DNA from: Pseudomonadota bacterium
Lineage (GTDB): Bacteria; Pseudomonadota; Alphaproteobacteria; Azospirillales; Azospirillaceae
Assembly (NCBI GenBank): GCA_023412175.1
Contig: JAEYOB010000176.1
Coordinates: forward strand, 1 to 7,484
Length of the DNA: 7,484 bases
Reading direction: 5' to 3'
Shown: positions 1 through 5,837 of the stretch, one piece after another
How the letters are laid out: each line of letters begins with the position of its first letter
How positions within the stretch are numbered: position 1 is the first letter of the stretch
Translations under genes and position numbers: made by a program
The notes under the pieces: model-generated
Seen by the model: the letters and a program-made list of their open reading frames with translations, nothing else
The model's database searches: none
What the model was told of the DNA's origin: nothing

Positions 1-222
1 ATCGAGGCCGCGGTGCACGCTCAGGGCGTCGAGGTGCGCCGATGGTGGGGTGATGGCTGTCACCGGCAACCGGCCTTTGCGACGTTCCCGAGCGGTGACC
101 TGAGCGTCACCGAGCGGCTGGCATCGCGCGTTCTCGGCCTGCCGCTTCACCCGGACCTTGGCGCGGCGGATGCCGAACGCGTGGTCGGGTTGCTGGCCCG
201 CACTCTGGGGATCGGCGGGTAA
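1..222 (+). CDS. DegT/DnrJ/EryC1/StrS-family PLP aminotransferase, C-terminal fragment
   Basis: Only the last 73 codons are present; the gene begins left of the window and ends with TAA at 220-222. The visible part reads as the C-terminal end of the DegT/DnrJ/EryC1/StrS sugar aminotransferases. It has the RRWWGDGCHRQPAF stretch, where the family usually shows a tyrosine- or tryptophan-rich turn followed by H-x-Q-P-A-F. Then come LSVTERLASRVLGLPLHPDL and a final amphipathic helix. Family members use PLP to transaminate keto-sugar nucleotides for O-antigen, capsule or glycoprotein sugars. The PLP lysine and dimer core lie outside the window, so the exact sugar cannot be stated. The next gene starts 7 bases after the stop, so the two are probably co-transcribed. 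The family call is fairly safe; substrate is unknown. Confidence 0.85.
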   Translation: MEAAVHAQGVEVRRWWGDGCHRQPAFATFPSGDLSVTERLASRVLGLPLHPDLGAADAERVVGLLARTLGIGG

Positions 223-229
223 GCGGGCC

Positions 230-1564
230 ATGGCGGATCACGTCGGCATCGCGGTGACGCCGCGCCGCTACGATCCCAGCGGCATCGCCGGGCAGATCGC
301 GCGCAACTATGGCGCCGCCTTCGAACGGCTCGGCCTGACCCCGATCTACGTCGATCTCGCCACCGCGGACGAAGCCGCTTTCGGACGACTGCGGCAGCCT
401 GACGTGAAGCTGCTGTTCAGTCACGGCGGCTGGCTCTTCAATGACCAAGGGCCGCTCGGCTCCCGCGGCCCCGCGCTGGCTCGCGAAGCCGACAAGCCGA
501 CCATCGTGCTGATCGCGGACCCACCCTTCTCCTGGTGGCTGCCGCCGATCTTCGCGGCGTTGCCGCGCCGCGCGATGCCCTTCTTCATCGACCCGTCCTT
601 TGCCGAGGGAATCGGCCACTGGATTCCGTCGGGCGCGCACGCCTCCTATGTGCCCTGCGGGCTCACGCTCGACGGCCACGGCCCCGTTCCCACGGCGGAC
701 AAGGACATCCCCGCCCTGTTCATCGGCAGCCTGCAGGACCCGAACAAGCTCTACGAGGAGTTGAAGCAGCGGCCGGACTTGCTGCATCTCATCCGGCCGA
801 TCATCGACGCGGTGATCGACGATCCATTCAAGCCGCTGCTCCATGCCGCAAACGAGCCGCTGGCGGAGTCTGGAAGAACCCTGAACTTCGACAAACCGCT
901 GGCCCGATCGGTTCTCCATAAGATCGACCAGTTCGTCCGCGAACACCGCCGGGCGCGCATGGTCAATCGCCTGCTGCACCACGATGTCCACATCGTGGCT
1001 CACGGCGTCGCACGCCTGCCGGCCGGAGCGCGCGCGACGCTGCTGCCTCCGGTCCACTTTCTCGGCATGCTCAACCTGCTGCGCCGGGCGAAGGCGATCT
1101 GCGTGTGCCAGCCGCATTTCCCCGGCGCACTGAATGAGCGCATCGTCTTCGCCATGCAGGCCCGGTGCCTCGTGATCGCCACGCCGAACACCCGCACGCC
1201 GCAGCTCTTCGAGCACGGCCGCCATCTCTTTCTCACCGCTCCGGATCTCTCGGATGTGGACAGGTGGGTTGAGGCAGCTCGGGACGATTCGGTCGCGGAC
1301 CCGATGCGCGAGGCCGCGCTGCGCCAGGTTACGGAACGGCACACCCCGGAGGGCAACATCCGCCATATGCTGCGTCGACTTGGGCAAGCCGGGCTCATGG
1401 ACCCAGGCGTTACAGTCCCGGACGGTCCGGAGCTGACCATGCCTCCGCTCGACGCCGGTGCGAAACTCGGTGCGCCGACGGACTCTGCCCTGCATGCCGA
1501 GGCCGGTCGTTCGGTCGATGACGGCGCAGGGTGTGGACCGGCGCCGGATGCTGGCCGGGCGTGA
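230..1564 (+). CDS. CgeB-like putative glycosyltransferase
   Basis: A 444-residue soluble protein with no signal peptide or membrane segment. The ATG at 230 is preferred over an in-frame ATG at 158, which would overlap the upstream aminotransferase by 65 bases. Residues 1-150 look like a Rossmann-type N-terminal half (KLLFSHGGWLF at 60-70, TIVLIADPPFSWWLPP at 91-106). Residues 270-382 resemble the CgeB/YkvP-type glycosyltransferase C-terminal domain. There, HFLGMLNLLRRAKAICVCQPHFPGALNERIVFAMQARCLVIAT is followed by LFEHGRHLF and a late helix. In that family the N-E-R and LFE-G-x motifs sit at the nucleotide-sugar site. About 50 residues at the C-terminus (392-444) are rich in Gly, Ala, Pro and Asp and look disordered. 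Pairing with a sugar aminotransferase supports a role in glycan assembly or protein glycosylation. Donor and acceptor are unknown, and activity is inferred. Confidence 0.6.
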   Translation: MADHVGIAVTPRRYDPSGIAGQIARNYGAAFERLGLTPIYVDLATADEAAFGRLRQPDVKLLFSHGGWLFNDQGPLGSRGPALAREADKPTIVLIADPPFSWWLPPIFAALPRRAMPFFIDPSFAEGIGHWIPSGAHASYVPCGLTLDGHGPVPTADKDIPALFIGSLQDPNKLYEELKQRPDLLHLIRPIIDAVIDDPFKPLLHAANEPLAESGRTLNFDKPLARSVLHKIDQFVREHRRARMVNRLLHHDVHIVAHGVARLPAGARATLLPPVHFLGMLNLLRRAKAICVCQPHFPGALNERIVFAMQARCLVIATPNTRTPQLFEHGRHLFLTAPDLSDVDRWVEAARDDSVADPMREAALRQVTERHTPEGNIRHMLRRLGQAGLMDPGVTVPDGPELTMPPLDAGAKLGAPTDSALHAEAGRSVDDGAGCGPAPDAGRA

Positions 1565-1582
1565 ACGCCGATCCACACGGAG

Positions 1583-1605
1583 GGACTGCGTGCAGACGTC
1601 AGTCC
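1583..1605. terminator. Weak hairpin between convergent genes
   Basis: GGACTG (1583-1588) pairs perfectly with CAGTCC (1600-1605) across an 11-base loop. It lies in the 34-base gap between the convergent glycosyltransferase and EthD-like genes and overlaps the latter's stop codon. There is no T-tract on either side, so a shared terminator is only a guess. Confidence 0.25.
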
Positions 1606-2225
1606 GGCCCGGCGATACGCGAAGCCTCCAGCACCAGGGATGCCTCAGGGGCTTCGCCGGGCGCGATCCAGTCGAGACCGAGCGGGTTGTGCTCGGCGGC
1701 CGGAATCAGCCAGGGACCGGGACGGGAGGCCATGTCGGGCACGAAATGTTTGCGCACCGCATGGGTCAGGCGCCACGATGAAGACGCAGCCGCCGGCTCG
1801 CCCACGCCAAGGGAGAACGTCTCCCGGTCACGCGGCAGGGCCGGCACGGCGCCTCCCGCCTCCAGCAAATAGCTGTGGCCGTACAGCTCGGACACCCGTC
1901 CGCGAGGCGGCCCCCACAGCTTCACCCAGTCGGCACGGAAACGGTCGAGGTCCGGGGAGAACCACACCTGCTCCAGATCGGCGCGCCGCCGCATGCCGAG
2001 AAAATCAAAATGGGTCCACCCATCGGCCGCACCCCGGGTCGCCCGGTCGATCTTCCAGTTGGTGTAATGCCGGACGCCGGGGATGGAATTGAAGAAGGGG
2101 TTGTCCTTGGAGGCAAGCCAAGCTTCATACCCACGCTCCAGGGCGTCGGCCGACAGGGTGTACACGATGAACAGGGCAATCTCGCAATCAGCGAGGCTGC
2201 GTACACCCTGGGGGTGATCGGTCAT
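1599..2225 (-). CDS. EthD-like / dimeric alpha-beta barrel protein, function unknown
   Basis: A 208-residue protein with no signal peptide or membrane helix. The ATG at 2225-2223 has a good ribosome site: GAGGA lies just upstream on the minus strand. The N-terminal part reads as strand (IALFIVYTL, 16-24), helix (ADALERGYEAWLASK, 26-40), then NPFFNSIPGVRHYTNWKID (42-60) and THFDFLGM (71-78). This is the order seen in EthD-type and antibiotic-monooxygenase-type ferredoxin-like domains. A second segment follows (VWFSPDLDRFRADWVKLWG, 87-105), then a less conserved tail from about 120 with PWLIPAAEHNPLGLDW (171-186). I do not recognise a specific family name. It lies 133 bases downstream of the cyclic amidohydrolase on the same strand, so it may be the last gene of that operon or have its own promoter. 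It could be an accessory isomerase or hydrolase, or a small-molecule binding protein. Catalytic residues cannot be assigned. Confidence 0.6.
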   Translation of the reverse strand: MTDHPQGVRSLADCEIALFIVYTLSADALERGYEAWLASKDNPFFNSIPGVRHYTNWKIDRATRGAADGWTHFDFLGMRRRADLEQVWFSPDLDRFRADWVKLWGPPRGRVSELYGHSYLLEAGGAVPALPRDRETFSLGVGEPAAASSSWRLTHAVRKHFVPDMASRPGPWLIPAAEHNPLGLDWIAPGEAPEASLVLEASRIAGPD

Positions 2226-2266
2226 GTGATCCTCATTTCAGGACTTGGGTTGAAAGAAGCTTCCGG

Positions 2267-2304
2267 CCCCCGGACCGGGGGAGCGTCACCAGCGACGGTG
2301 ACGC
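2267..2304 (-). promoter_or_regulatory. Tandem GC-rich hairpins between amidohydrolase and EthD-like gene
   Basis: Two adjacent perfect dyads fill much of the 133-base gap. CCCCCGG-A-CCGGGGG lies at 2267-2281. GCGTCACC (2283-2290) pairs with GGTGACGC (2297-2304) over a 6-base loop. The G run at 2277-2281 could instead pair with the C run at 2304-2307 to lengthen the second stem, so the structures may compete. On the minus-strand transcript they come after the amidohydrolase stop and before the next gene. Only a loose CTTCTTTC follows, not a proper U-tract. Partial terminator, attenuator or mRNA-stability element are all possible. Confidence 0.4.
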
Positions 2305-2358
2305 CCCATGGATCGGGTGTTGACGGATCCGCTCAGGGCCGGTGCTGTGCAGGCCGGA

Positions 2359-3732
2359 TCAAGCCTCGGCTGTTTGGCGCACCAGATAGGTGCCGTGACC
2401 GGCCGGCCCGACGATGGTGCCGTTCTCCATCACCGTCGTGCCGCGCACGATCGTCCGGACCGGCCAGCCCTTCAGCGTCCAGCCGTCATAGAGGCTGTAA
2501 TCCGAATAGGAACCAAGCTCGGCGGCGTTGACGACGCGGTCCTTGTTGATGTCGACGATGGTCAGATCCGCGTCGGCCCCAACGGCGATGTTGCCCTTGC
2601 GCTCCTGCAGATTGAAGATCCGGGCCGGCCCCAGCGTCAGCAGCTCGGCAATCCGGCGCAGCGACAGGCGGCCCTTGTGGTAGCCCTCGCTCAGCAGCAC
2701 CGGCAGGATGGTGGCGGTGCCAGGGAAGCCCTGCGATGCCTGCCAGATGCCCTTTTCCTTGGTTGCGCGCTTGCGCGGCACATGGTCGGAGGCCACGACA
2801 TGGATGCTGCCGTCGGCCAAGCCTTCCCACAGGGCCTCGACGTCGTCGGCGCTGCGGAACGGCGGGTTGGCCTTGCCGACGCTGCCCAGATCCGAATCAT
2901 AGGTGTGGGTCAGGTAATGCGGGCAGGTCTCGACATAGACGTTGTCGTAGCGACCACGCCAGCGCCGCACCTCGTCCAGTGCCATGCGTGAACTGATGTG
3001 CGGAATGTAGATGCGGGTGCCGAGCTTTTCCGCGAAATACATCGCGCGGACGACGTTCTCCGCTTCGGTGAAGGGTGGCTTGGACAGGCAGAACTCCTTG
3101 AAGGAATCCTGGCCGGCGGCCTGGGCGCGGCGGCGGAGACGGTTGACCAGCTCGATGTTTTCGGTGTGGACGACGACCGTCACGTCCTTGAGCGACGCCG
3201 CCTTTTCGAACAGCTCGTACATGTAGGCGTCGTCGGTGCCGTCGAGACCGAGGTAGCGGCCTTCCTCGCCCTTGAAATTCATGAAATATTTGAATGAAGT
3301 GACGCCGTATGACTTCACGTAGTCGGCGAGGTCGCGCAGATGGTTCTCGTTGGCCGTGCTGAAATGGAAGGCGAAATCGACGTGGGCGCGGTCCTTGGCG
3401 TGGCCAAGCTCGCGCTCGAAGACACCGGCGTAATCCTCGTTGTTGAGGAAATAGCCGATGACCGTCGAGAAGCCGCCCTGGGCGGCATAGATGGTTTCGG
3501 TCGTGTATTCGGTGACCGGCTCGGCGAAACCGAAATGGATGTGGGCGTCGATCAGACCGGGGAAGACGTGCAGGCCGGAGGCATCGACCTCCTGCCCGGC
3601 TTCGGCCGGGGTGCCACGCTCCAGCAGGGCGGCGATGCGGCTATTGGCGATGGCGATGTCGTAGGCGGCTTCGGCACGGTCTGGGAACACCACGGTACCG
3701 TTCCGGATGATGGAGTCAAAGCGCATGGTCAT
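2359..3732 (-). CDS. Dihydropyrimidinase/hydantoinase-like cyclic amidohydrolase
   Basis: A 457-residue metal-dependent amidohydrolase of the dihydropyrimidinase/D-hydantoinase/allantoinase group. These hydrolyse cyclic amides, imides or ureides such as dihydrouracil, hydantoins, allantoin or cyclic imides. Length is typical. Metal-site motifs appear in order. PGLIDAHIHFG supplies H64 and H66. SFKYFM supplies K148, at the place of the carboxylated bridging lysine. VVHTEN supplies H189, PHISS H245 and ASDHVPR D316. ETCPHYL (268-274) and NPPFR (289-293) match the substrate-binding region. The all-strand N- and C-terminal parts form the usual beta-sandwich. The start at 3732 is chosen because AAGGAA sits 3-4 bases upstream on the minus strand; a second ATG two codons later is possible. 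The start is 33 bases after the GTPase stop, so the genes are co-transcribed. The family and metal site are clear; the ring substrate is not. Confidence 0.9.
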   Translation of the reverse strand: MTMRFDSIIRNGTVVFPDRAEAAYDIAIANSRIAALLERGTPAEAGQEVDASGLHVFPGLIDAHIHFGFAEPVTEYTTETIYAAQGGFSTVIGYFLNNEDYAGVFERELGHAKDRAHVDFAFHFSTANENHLRDLADYVKSYGVTSFKYFMNFKGEEGRYLGLDGTDDAYMYELFEKAASLKDVTVVVHTENIELVNRLRRRAQAAGQDSFKEFCLSKPPFTEAENVVRAMYFAEKLGTRIYIPHISSRMALDEVRRWRGRYDNVYVETCPHYLTHTYDSDLGSVGKANPPFRSADDVEALWEGLADGSIHVVASDHVPRKRATKEKGIWQASQGFPGTATILPVLLSEGYHKGRLSLRRIAELLTLGPARIFNLQERKGNIAVGADADLTIVDINKDRVVNAAELGSYSDYSLYDGWTLKGWPVRTIVRGTTVMENGTIVGPAGHGTYLVRQTAEA

Positions 3733-3735
3733 GGA

Positions 3736-3741
3736 TTCCTT
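3736..3741 (-). promoter_or_regulatory. Ribosome binding site of the cyclic amidohydrolase
   Basis: AAGGAA on the minus strand lies just upstream of the ATG at 3732-3730. It favours that ATG over the one two codons later. Confidence 0.6.
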
Positions 3742-3765
3742 GGTGAGAACATCCCGTGGACAGCT

Positions 3766-4821
3766 TCAGACACGGTCGAGATCGTCCAGCGACCGCGGCC
3801 GCATCGCGCCGGGAGGCAGGCGGAGAGCGGCAAAGCTCCGCGCCAGCACGTCTTCCGGAACATCGCGGGTGATGCAGACAAGCCGCGACCGGTGGTCGTC
3901 GGAAGGCCAGGCGGCCAACCGGCGCGGCGGATCGAAAATATGCTGCACGCCATGCACGACGACCGGGCGACCGATTTCGGCAATCTCGACGATTCCCTTC
4001 ACGCGCAGCAGGCGATCGCCGAGAAACTCGCGCACCAGATCGCTCCAGGCGGCAAGCCCGGCCCAACTGACGGGATGATCGAGGATATGGCTGGTCGAGC
4101 GCACCCCGTCGGTGTGCTCGGCGTCGTGACCGTGATGATCATGACCATGATGGTCATGATCCGGCGCGGTGCAGCCGGAGGCGCAGGCGACGGCCGGCGG
4201 CACGTCCTGGATGGCGGCGTCGAAAATCAGGGAGAGGTCGATCGCGCCATGCTCGACCGCAACCAGCGCCGCCGTCCGGTTGATGCGGCGCAGCCGCTCC
4301 GTCAGACGGGCGCGGTCGCCCTCTTGCGCCAGATCGCCCTTGGTCAACAGAATGCGGTCGGCCACGGCCACCTGCTTCACCGCCTCGGTGAAGCGGTCCA
4401 GCGTGCCGCCGCCCAGGCATTGATCGACGGTGGTGACGACGGCGGCCAGCGCGAAATGCTCGCGCGCCAGCGGGTCGGTCATCAGGGAATGGAGGATCGG
4501 CGCGGGGTCGGCAAGGCCGGTGGTTTCCACCACGACACGGCGGAAGGGCGGCACCGTCGCCTTGGCCCGGCGCATCAGCAGATCGGCCAGCGTGTCCTTC
4601 AGGCTGTTGCCGCCGGCGGCACAGCACAGGCAACCTGAATCGAGAAGAAGGACATTCTCGTCGGCGGAGGCGATCAGCAGGTGATCCAGGCCGATCTCGC
4701 CGAACTCGTTCACGATCACCGCCGTATCAGCCATGTCAGGCTGCCGCAGCAGGTGATTCAGCAGCGTCGTTTTGCCGCTGCCGAGGAAGCCCGTAACGAT
4801 GGCGATTGGAAGCTTTTCCAT
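3766..4821 (-). CDS. COG0523/CobW-family GTPase, putative metallochaperone
   Basis: A 351-residue cytoplasmic G3E-family P-loop GTPase. The ATG at 4821 is chosen because MEKLPIAIVTGFLGSGKTT is the normal family N-terminus; the frame stays open to 4986, but that extension resembles nothing. Walker A is GFLGSGKTT (11-19). EFGEIGLDH (39-47) is the switch region. GCLCC (63-67) is the hallmark CxCC metal site. ETTGLADP (99-106) is the Walker B region, and TKGD (160-163) stands for the guanine-recognition motif. A linker carries C213, C217 and a His/Asp-rich tract (222-245) able to bind metal. The CobW C-terminal domain follows to the end. Family members deliver or insert Zn, Co or Fe into client enzymes, using GTP. 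Here the obvious client is the amidohydrolase encoded 33 bases downstream. Its metal is inferred, not shown. Confidence 0.9.
   Translation of the reverse strand: MEKLPIAIVTGFLGSGKTTLLNHLLRQPDMADTAVIVNEFGEIGLDHLLIASADENVLLLDSGCLCCAAGGNSLKDTLADLLMRRAKATVPPFRRVVVETTGLADPAPILHSLMTDPLAREHFALAAVVTTVDQCLGGGTLDRFTEAVKQVAVADRILLTKGDLAQEGDRARLTERLRRINRTAALVAVEHGAIDLSLIFDAAIQDVPPAVACASGCTAPDHDHHGHDHHGHDAEHTDGVRSTSHILDHPVSWAGLAAWSDLVREFLGDRLLRVKGIVEIAEIGRPVVVHGVQHIFDPPRRLAAWPSDDHRSRLVCITRDVPEDVLARSFAALRLPPGAMRPRSLDDLDRV
4129..4158 (-). repeat. Imperfect 15-base tandem repeat encoding HDHHG
   Basis: Inside the GTPase gene, two consecutive 15-base units (4158-4144 and 4143-4129 on the minus strand) both encode HDHHG. 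They differ at two synonymous third positions. A further His-Asp follows, giving a 12-residue His/Asp metal-binding tract. Synonymous drift suggests an old duplication kept for the protein sequence. Confidence 0.7.
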
Positions 4822-4862
4822 CTTTCGTACGTTCCCTCCCTCCCCGTCACAAGGGACCAAGG

Positions 4863-4887
4863 CGGAACGGCCCGATGTGCCGTTCCG
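4863..4887 (-). promoter_or_regulatory. Perfect 9-bp hairpin in leader of the GTPase-amidohydrolase operon
   Basis: CGGAACGGC (4863-4871) is exactly complementary to GCCGTTCCG (4879-4887) with a 7-base loop. It lies 42 bases upstream of the GTPase start, so it is probably in the 5' leader of the leftward transcript or at its promoter. A smaller dyad, CGTTC-C-GAACG, overlaps it at 4881-4891. No U-tract follows on either strand, so it is not a typical terminator. It could be an attenuator-like stem or a protein-binding operator. It does not look like a Zur box. Confidence 0.45.
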
Positions 4888-4921
4888 AACGTTGTTGAGG
4901 CTAAACACGATTTTTTGTGTC

Positions 4922-4934
4922 GTCAACTGTTGAC
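4922..4934. promoter_or_regulatory. Putative GntR operator, perfect 6-1-6 inverted repeat
   Basis: GTCAAC-T-GTTGAC is a perfect dyad in the divergent intergenic region, 30 bases before the GntR start. GntR/FCD regulators commonly bind short palindromes of this size beside their own gene. It contains a TTGAC on each strand, including a consensus TTGACA at 4930-4935. A bound regulator could therefore cover promoter elements in both directions. No convincing -10 was seen at the right distance on either strand. Assignment rests on symmetry and position only. Confidence 0.5.
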
Positions 4935-4951
4935 AGATGGCTGCTGACAGA
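4927..4951 (+). repeat. Direct repeat CTGYTGACAGA in the GntR promoter region
   Basis: CTGTTGACAGA (4927-4937) recurs as CTGCTGACAGA (4941-4951), one mismatch in 11, with start-to-start spacing of 14 bases. The first copy overlaps the right arm of the inverted repeat and the second overlaps the ribosome binding site. It could extend the regulator's binding region; chance is not excluded. Confidence 0.35.
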
Positions 4952-4955
4952 GGAG
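4949..4955 (+). promoter_or_regulatory. Ribosome binding site of the GntR regulator
   Basis: AGAGGAG lies 9 bases before the ATG at 4965. It decides that start over the upstream GTG (4917) and a downstream ATG (4989). Confidence 0.6.
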
Positions 4956-4964
4956 TATCGGGAT

Positions 4965-5642
4965 ATGAACGGCGAGCACGGAACACACATGCTTGAAACG
5001 CCTCTCAAGACGCAGACCCTGAGCGGGCTTGCGTTGGAACGGATCTCGGACGCGATTGCCCTTGGCCATCTGCGTCCCGGGGAACGGATCAGTGAGGCGG
5101 ATCTGGCGCGGCGGCTGGGGATCAGCCGGGGTCCGCTCCGTGAGGCGATCAGCCTGCTGGAGGGGCGCCGCCTGCTGGTCCGGGAACCTCGGATCGGCGT
5201 GCGTGTCGCGGAACTGTCGCTCGACGAATTGAAAGAGATTTTCGTCATGCGCGAAGCGCTGGAAGGCATGGCTTGCCGACTGGCCACTCAACACATGACA
5301 GATGAGGAAATACAGGGTCTCCGTTCCGTTCTTCAGCAGCACCATGATGACGAAGCGGTGAAAGCCGGTGTCGCTTATTTTCAAAACAGCGGTGATTTCG
5401 ATTTTCACTGCCGCATCATCAATGGTTCCAAGAACACCCGCCTGATCGGTACCTTGCTGGATGATCTGCATTACGTCATCCGCGTCTACCGGTATCGGTC
5501 CAGCACCGTGAAAGGGAGGACCCAATTGGCCGTCGATGAGCACGAGTCCATCATCAAGGCAATGGAAAATCGCGACCCAGACGCTGCCGAAGCAGCAATG
5601 CGTCGGCACATCGCCCGCGCCCGCGATAATTTGACGGGATAA
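4965..5642 (+). CDS. GntR-family transcriptional regulator, FCD subfamily
   Basis: A 225-residue regulator. The winged-helix DNA-binding domain spans about residues 18-80. Its typical signature is ALERISDAIALGHLRPGERISEADLARRLGISRGPLREAISLLEGRRLL, with the recognition helix near 54-63. Residues about 87-222 are the all-helical FCD ligand-binding domain. D144 and H148 (GDFDFH), H193 (DEHESI) and H215 (RRHIARAR) occupy the expected Asp/3-His metal positions. FCD proteins of this type usually repress catabolic genes until a small carboxylate binds. Its resemblance to GntR regulators beside prpB-type lyase genes fits the lyase gene next door. It diverges from the GTPase-amidohydrolase operon and probably controls both directions. 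The effector is unknown. Confidence 0.93.
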   Translation: MNGEHGTHMLETPLKTQTLSGLALERISDAIALGHLRPGERISEADLARRLGISRGPLREAISLLEGRRLLVREPRIGVRVAELSLDELKEIFVMREALEGMACRLATQHMTDEEIQGLRSVLQQHHDDEAVKAGVAYFQNSGDFDFHCRIINGSKNTRLIGTLLDDLHYVIRVYRYRSSTVKGRTQLAVDEHESIIKAMENRDPDAAEAAMRRHIARARDNLTG

Positions 5643-5659
5643 ATAGCTATAGATATTTA
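5640..5659. promoter_or_regulatory. AT-rich near-perfect 20-base palindrome after gntR
   Basis: TAAATAGCTATAGATATTTA is a dyad in which 9 of 10 base pairs match, centred on CTATAG. It overlaps the regulator's TAA stop and is the most AT-rich stretch in a GC-rich window. It could be an operator for the downstream lyase gene. It is too AT-rich and lacks the GC stem of an ordinary terminator. The sequence differs from the dyad at 4922-4934. Confidence 0.35.
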
Positions 5660-5837
5660 GGCAGGGTGATTTTTGCGCGCAGCCGTCCCCGCTGTCGATA
5701 CTTTCTATTCTTTGAATGATTGCGTCTTGTGGCTGCCGGACCGCCGGCGGATGTCGATCAGTGCTGTCTTTTTCTTAGCGGAAAGGCCAGCAACTCGCCC
5801 CACTCACATGCAACGTCGTGATAGGAAGCGCAACGGC
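5643..5837 (+). promoter_or_regulatory. 195-base leader/promoter region of the lyase gene
   Basis: There is no convincing gene here. The upstream in-frame extension of the lyase (from 5673) encodes a low-complexity, basic sequence unlike any family N-terminus. The region is more AT-rich than its surroundings in patches (5640-5675, 5699-5727, 5766-5780), consistent with a promoter. I found no clear -35/-10 pair. A small stem GCCGG/CCGGC (5735-5748) and the palindrome at the left edge are the only structures. AGGAAG at 5823-5828, 9 bases before the ATG, is the likely ribosome binding site. Confidence 0.35.

Noticed and set aside
107..1576. A 489-codon open frame on the minus strand opposite the glycosyltransferase
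   Set aside because: It is longer than the sense gene but has an Arg/Gln/Gly-rich composition with no recognisable domain. Long antisense frames are usual in GC-rich genes. The sense frame has family motifs and a natural start.
4129..4158. Short tandem repeat considered as a non-coding or CRISPR-like repeat
   Set aside because: It is in frame inside the GTPase, and the differences between units are synonymous, so it is a coding His-rich tract.
3340..4638. A 432-codon plus-strand open frame across the amidohydrolase and GTPase genes
   Set aside because: It spans two well-supported minus-strand genes and their intergenic gap and shows no domain; it is a shadow frame.
4930..4958. A -35/-10 promoter from TTGACA (4930) with GAGTAT (4953)
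   Set aside because: The -10 match is poor and would place the transcription start at or beyond the ATG, leaving no leader for the ribosome site. TTGACA is better explained as part of the dyad.
4822..4986. A 55-residue N-terminal extension of the GTPase
   Set aside because: It would run through the operator region and into the gntR gene, and it has no resemblance to the family, whose proteins start just before the P-loop.
5673..5837. An N-terminal extension of the lyase
   Set aside because: The added residues are unlike the family, the start would be a TTG, and a ribosome-site candidate precedes the ATG at 5838.
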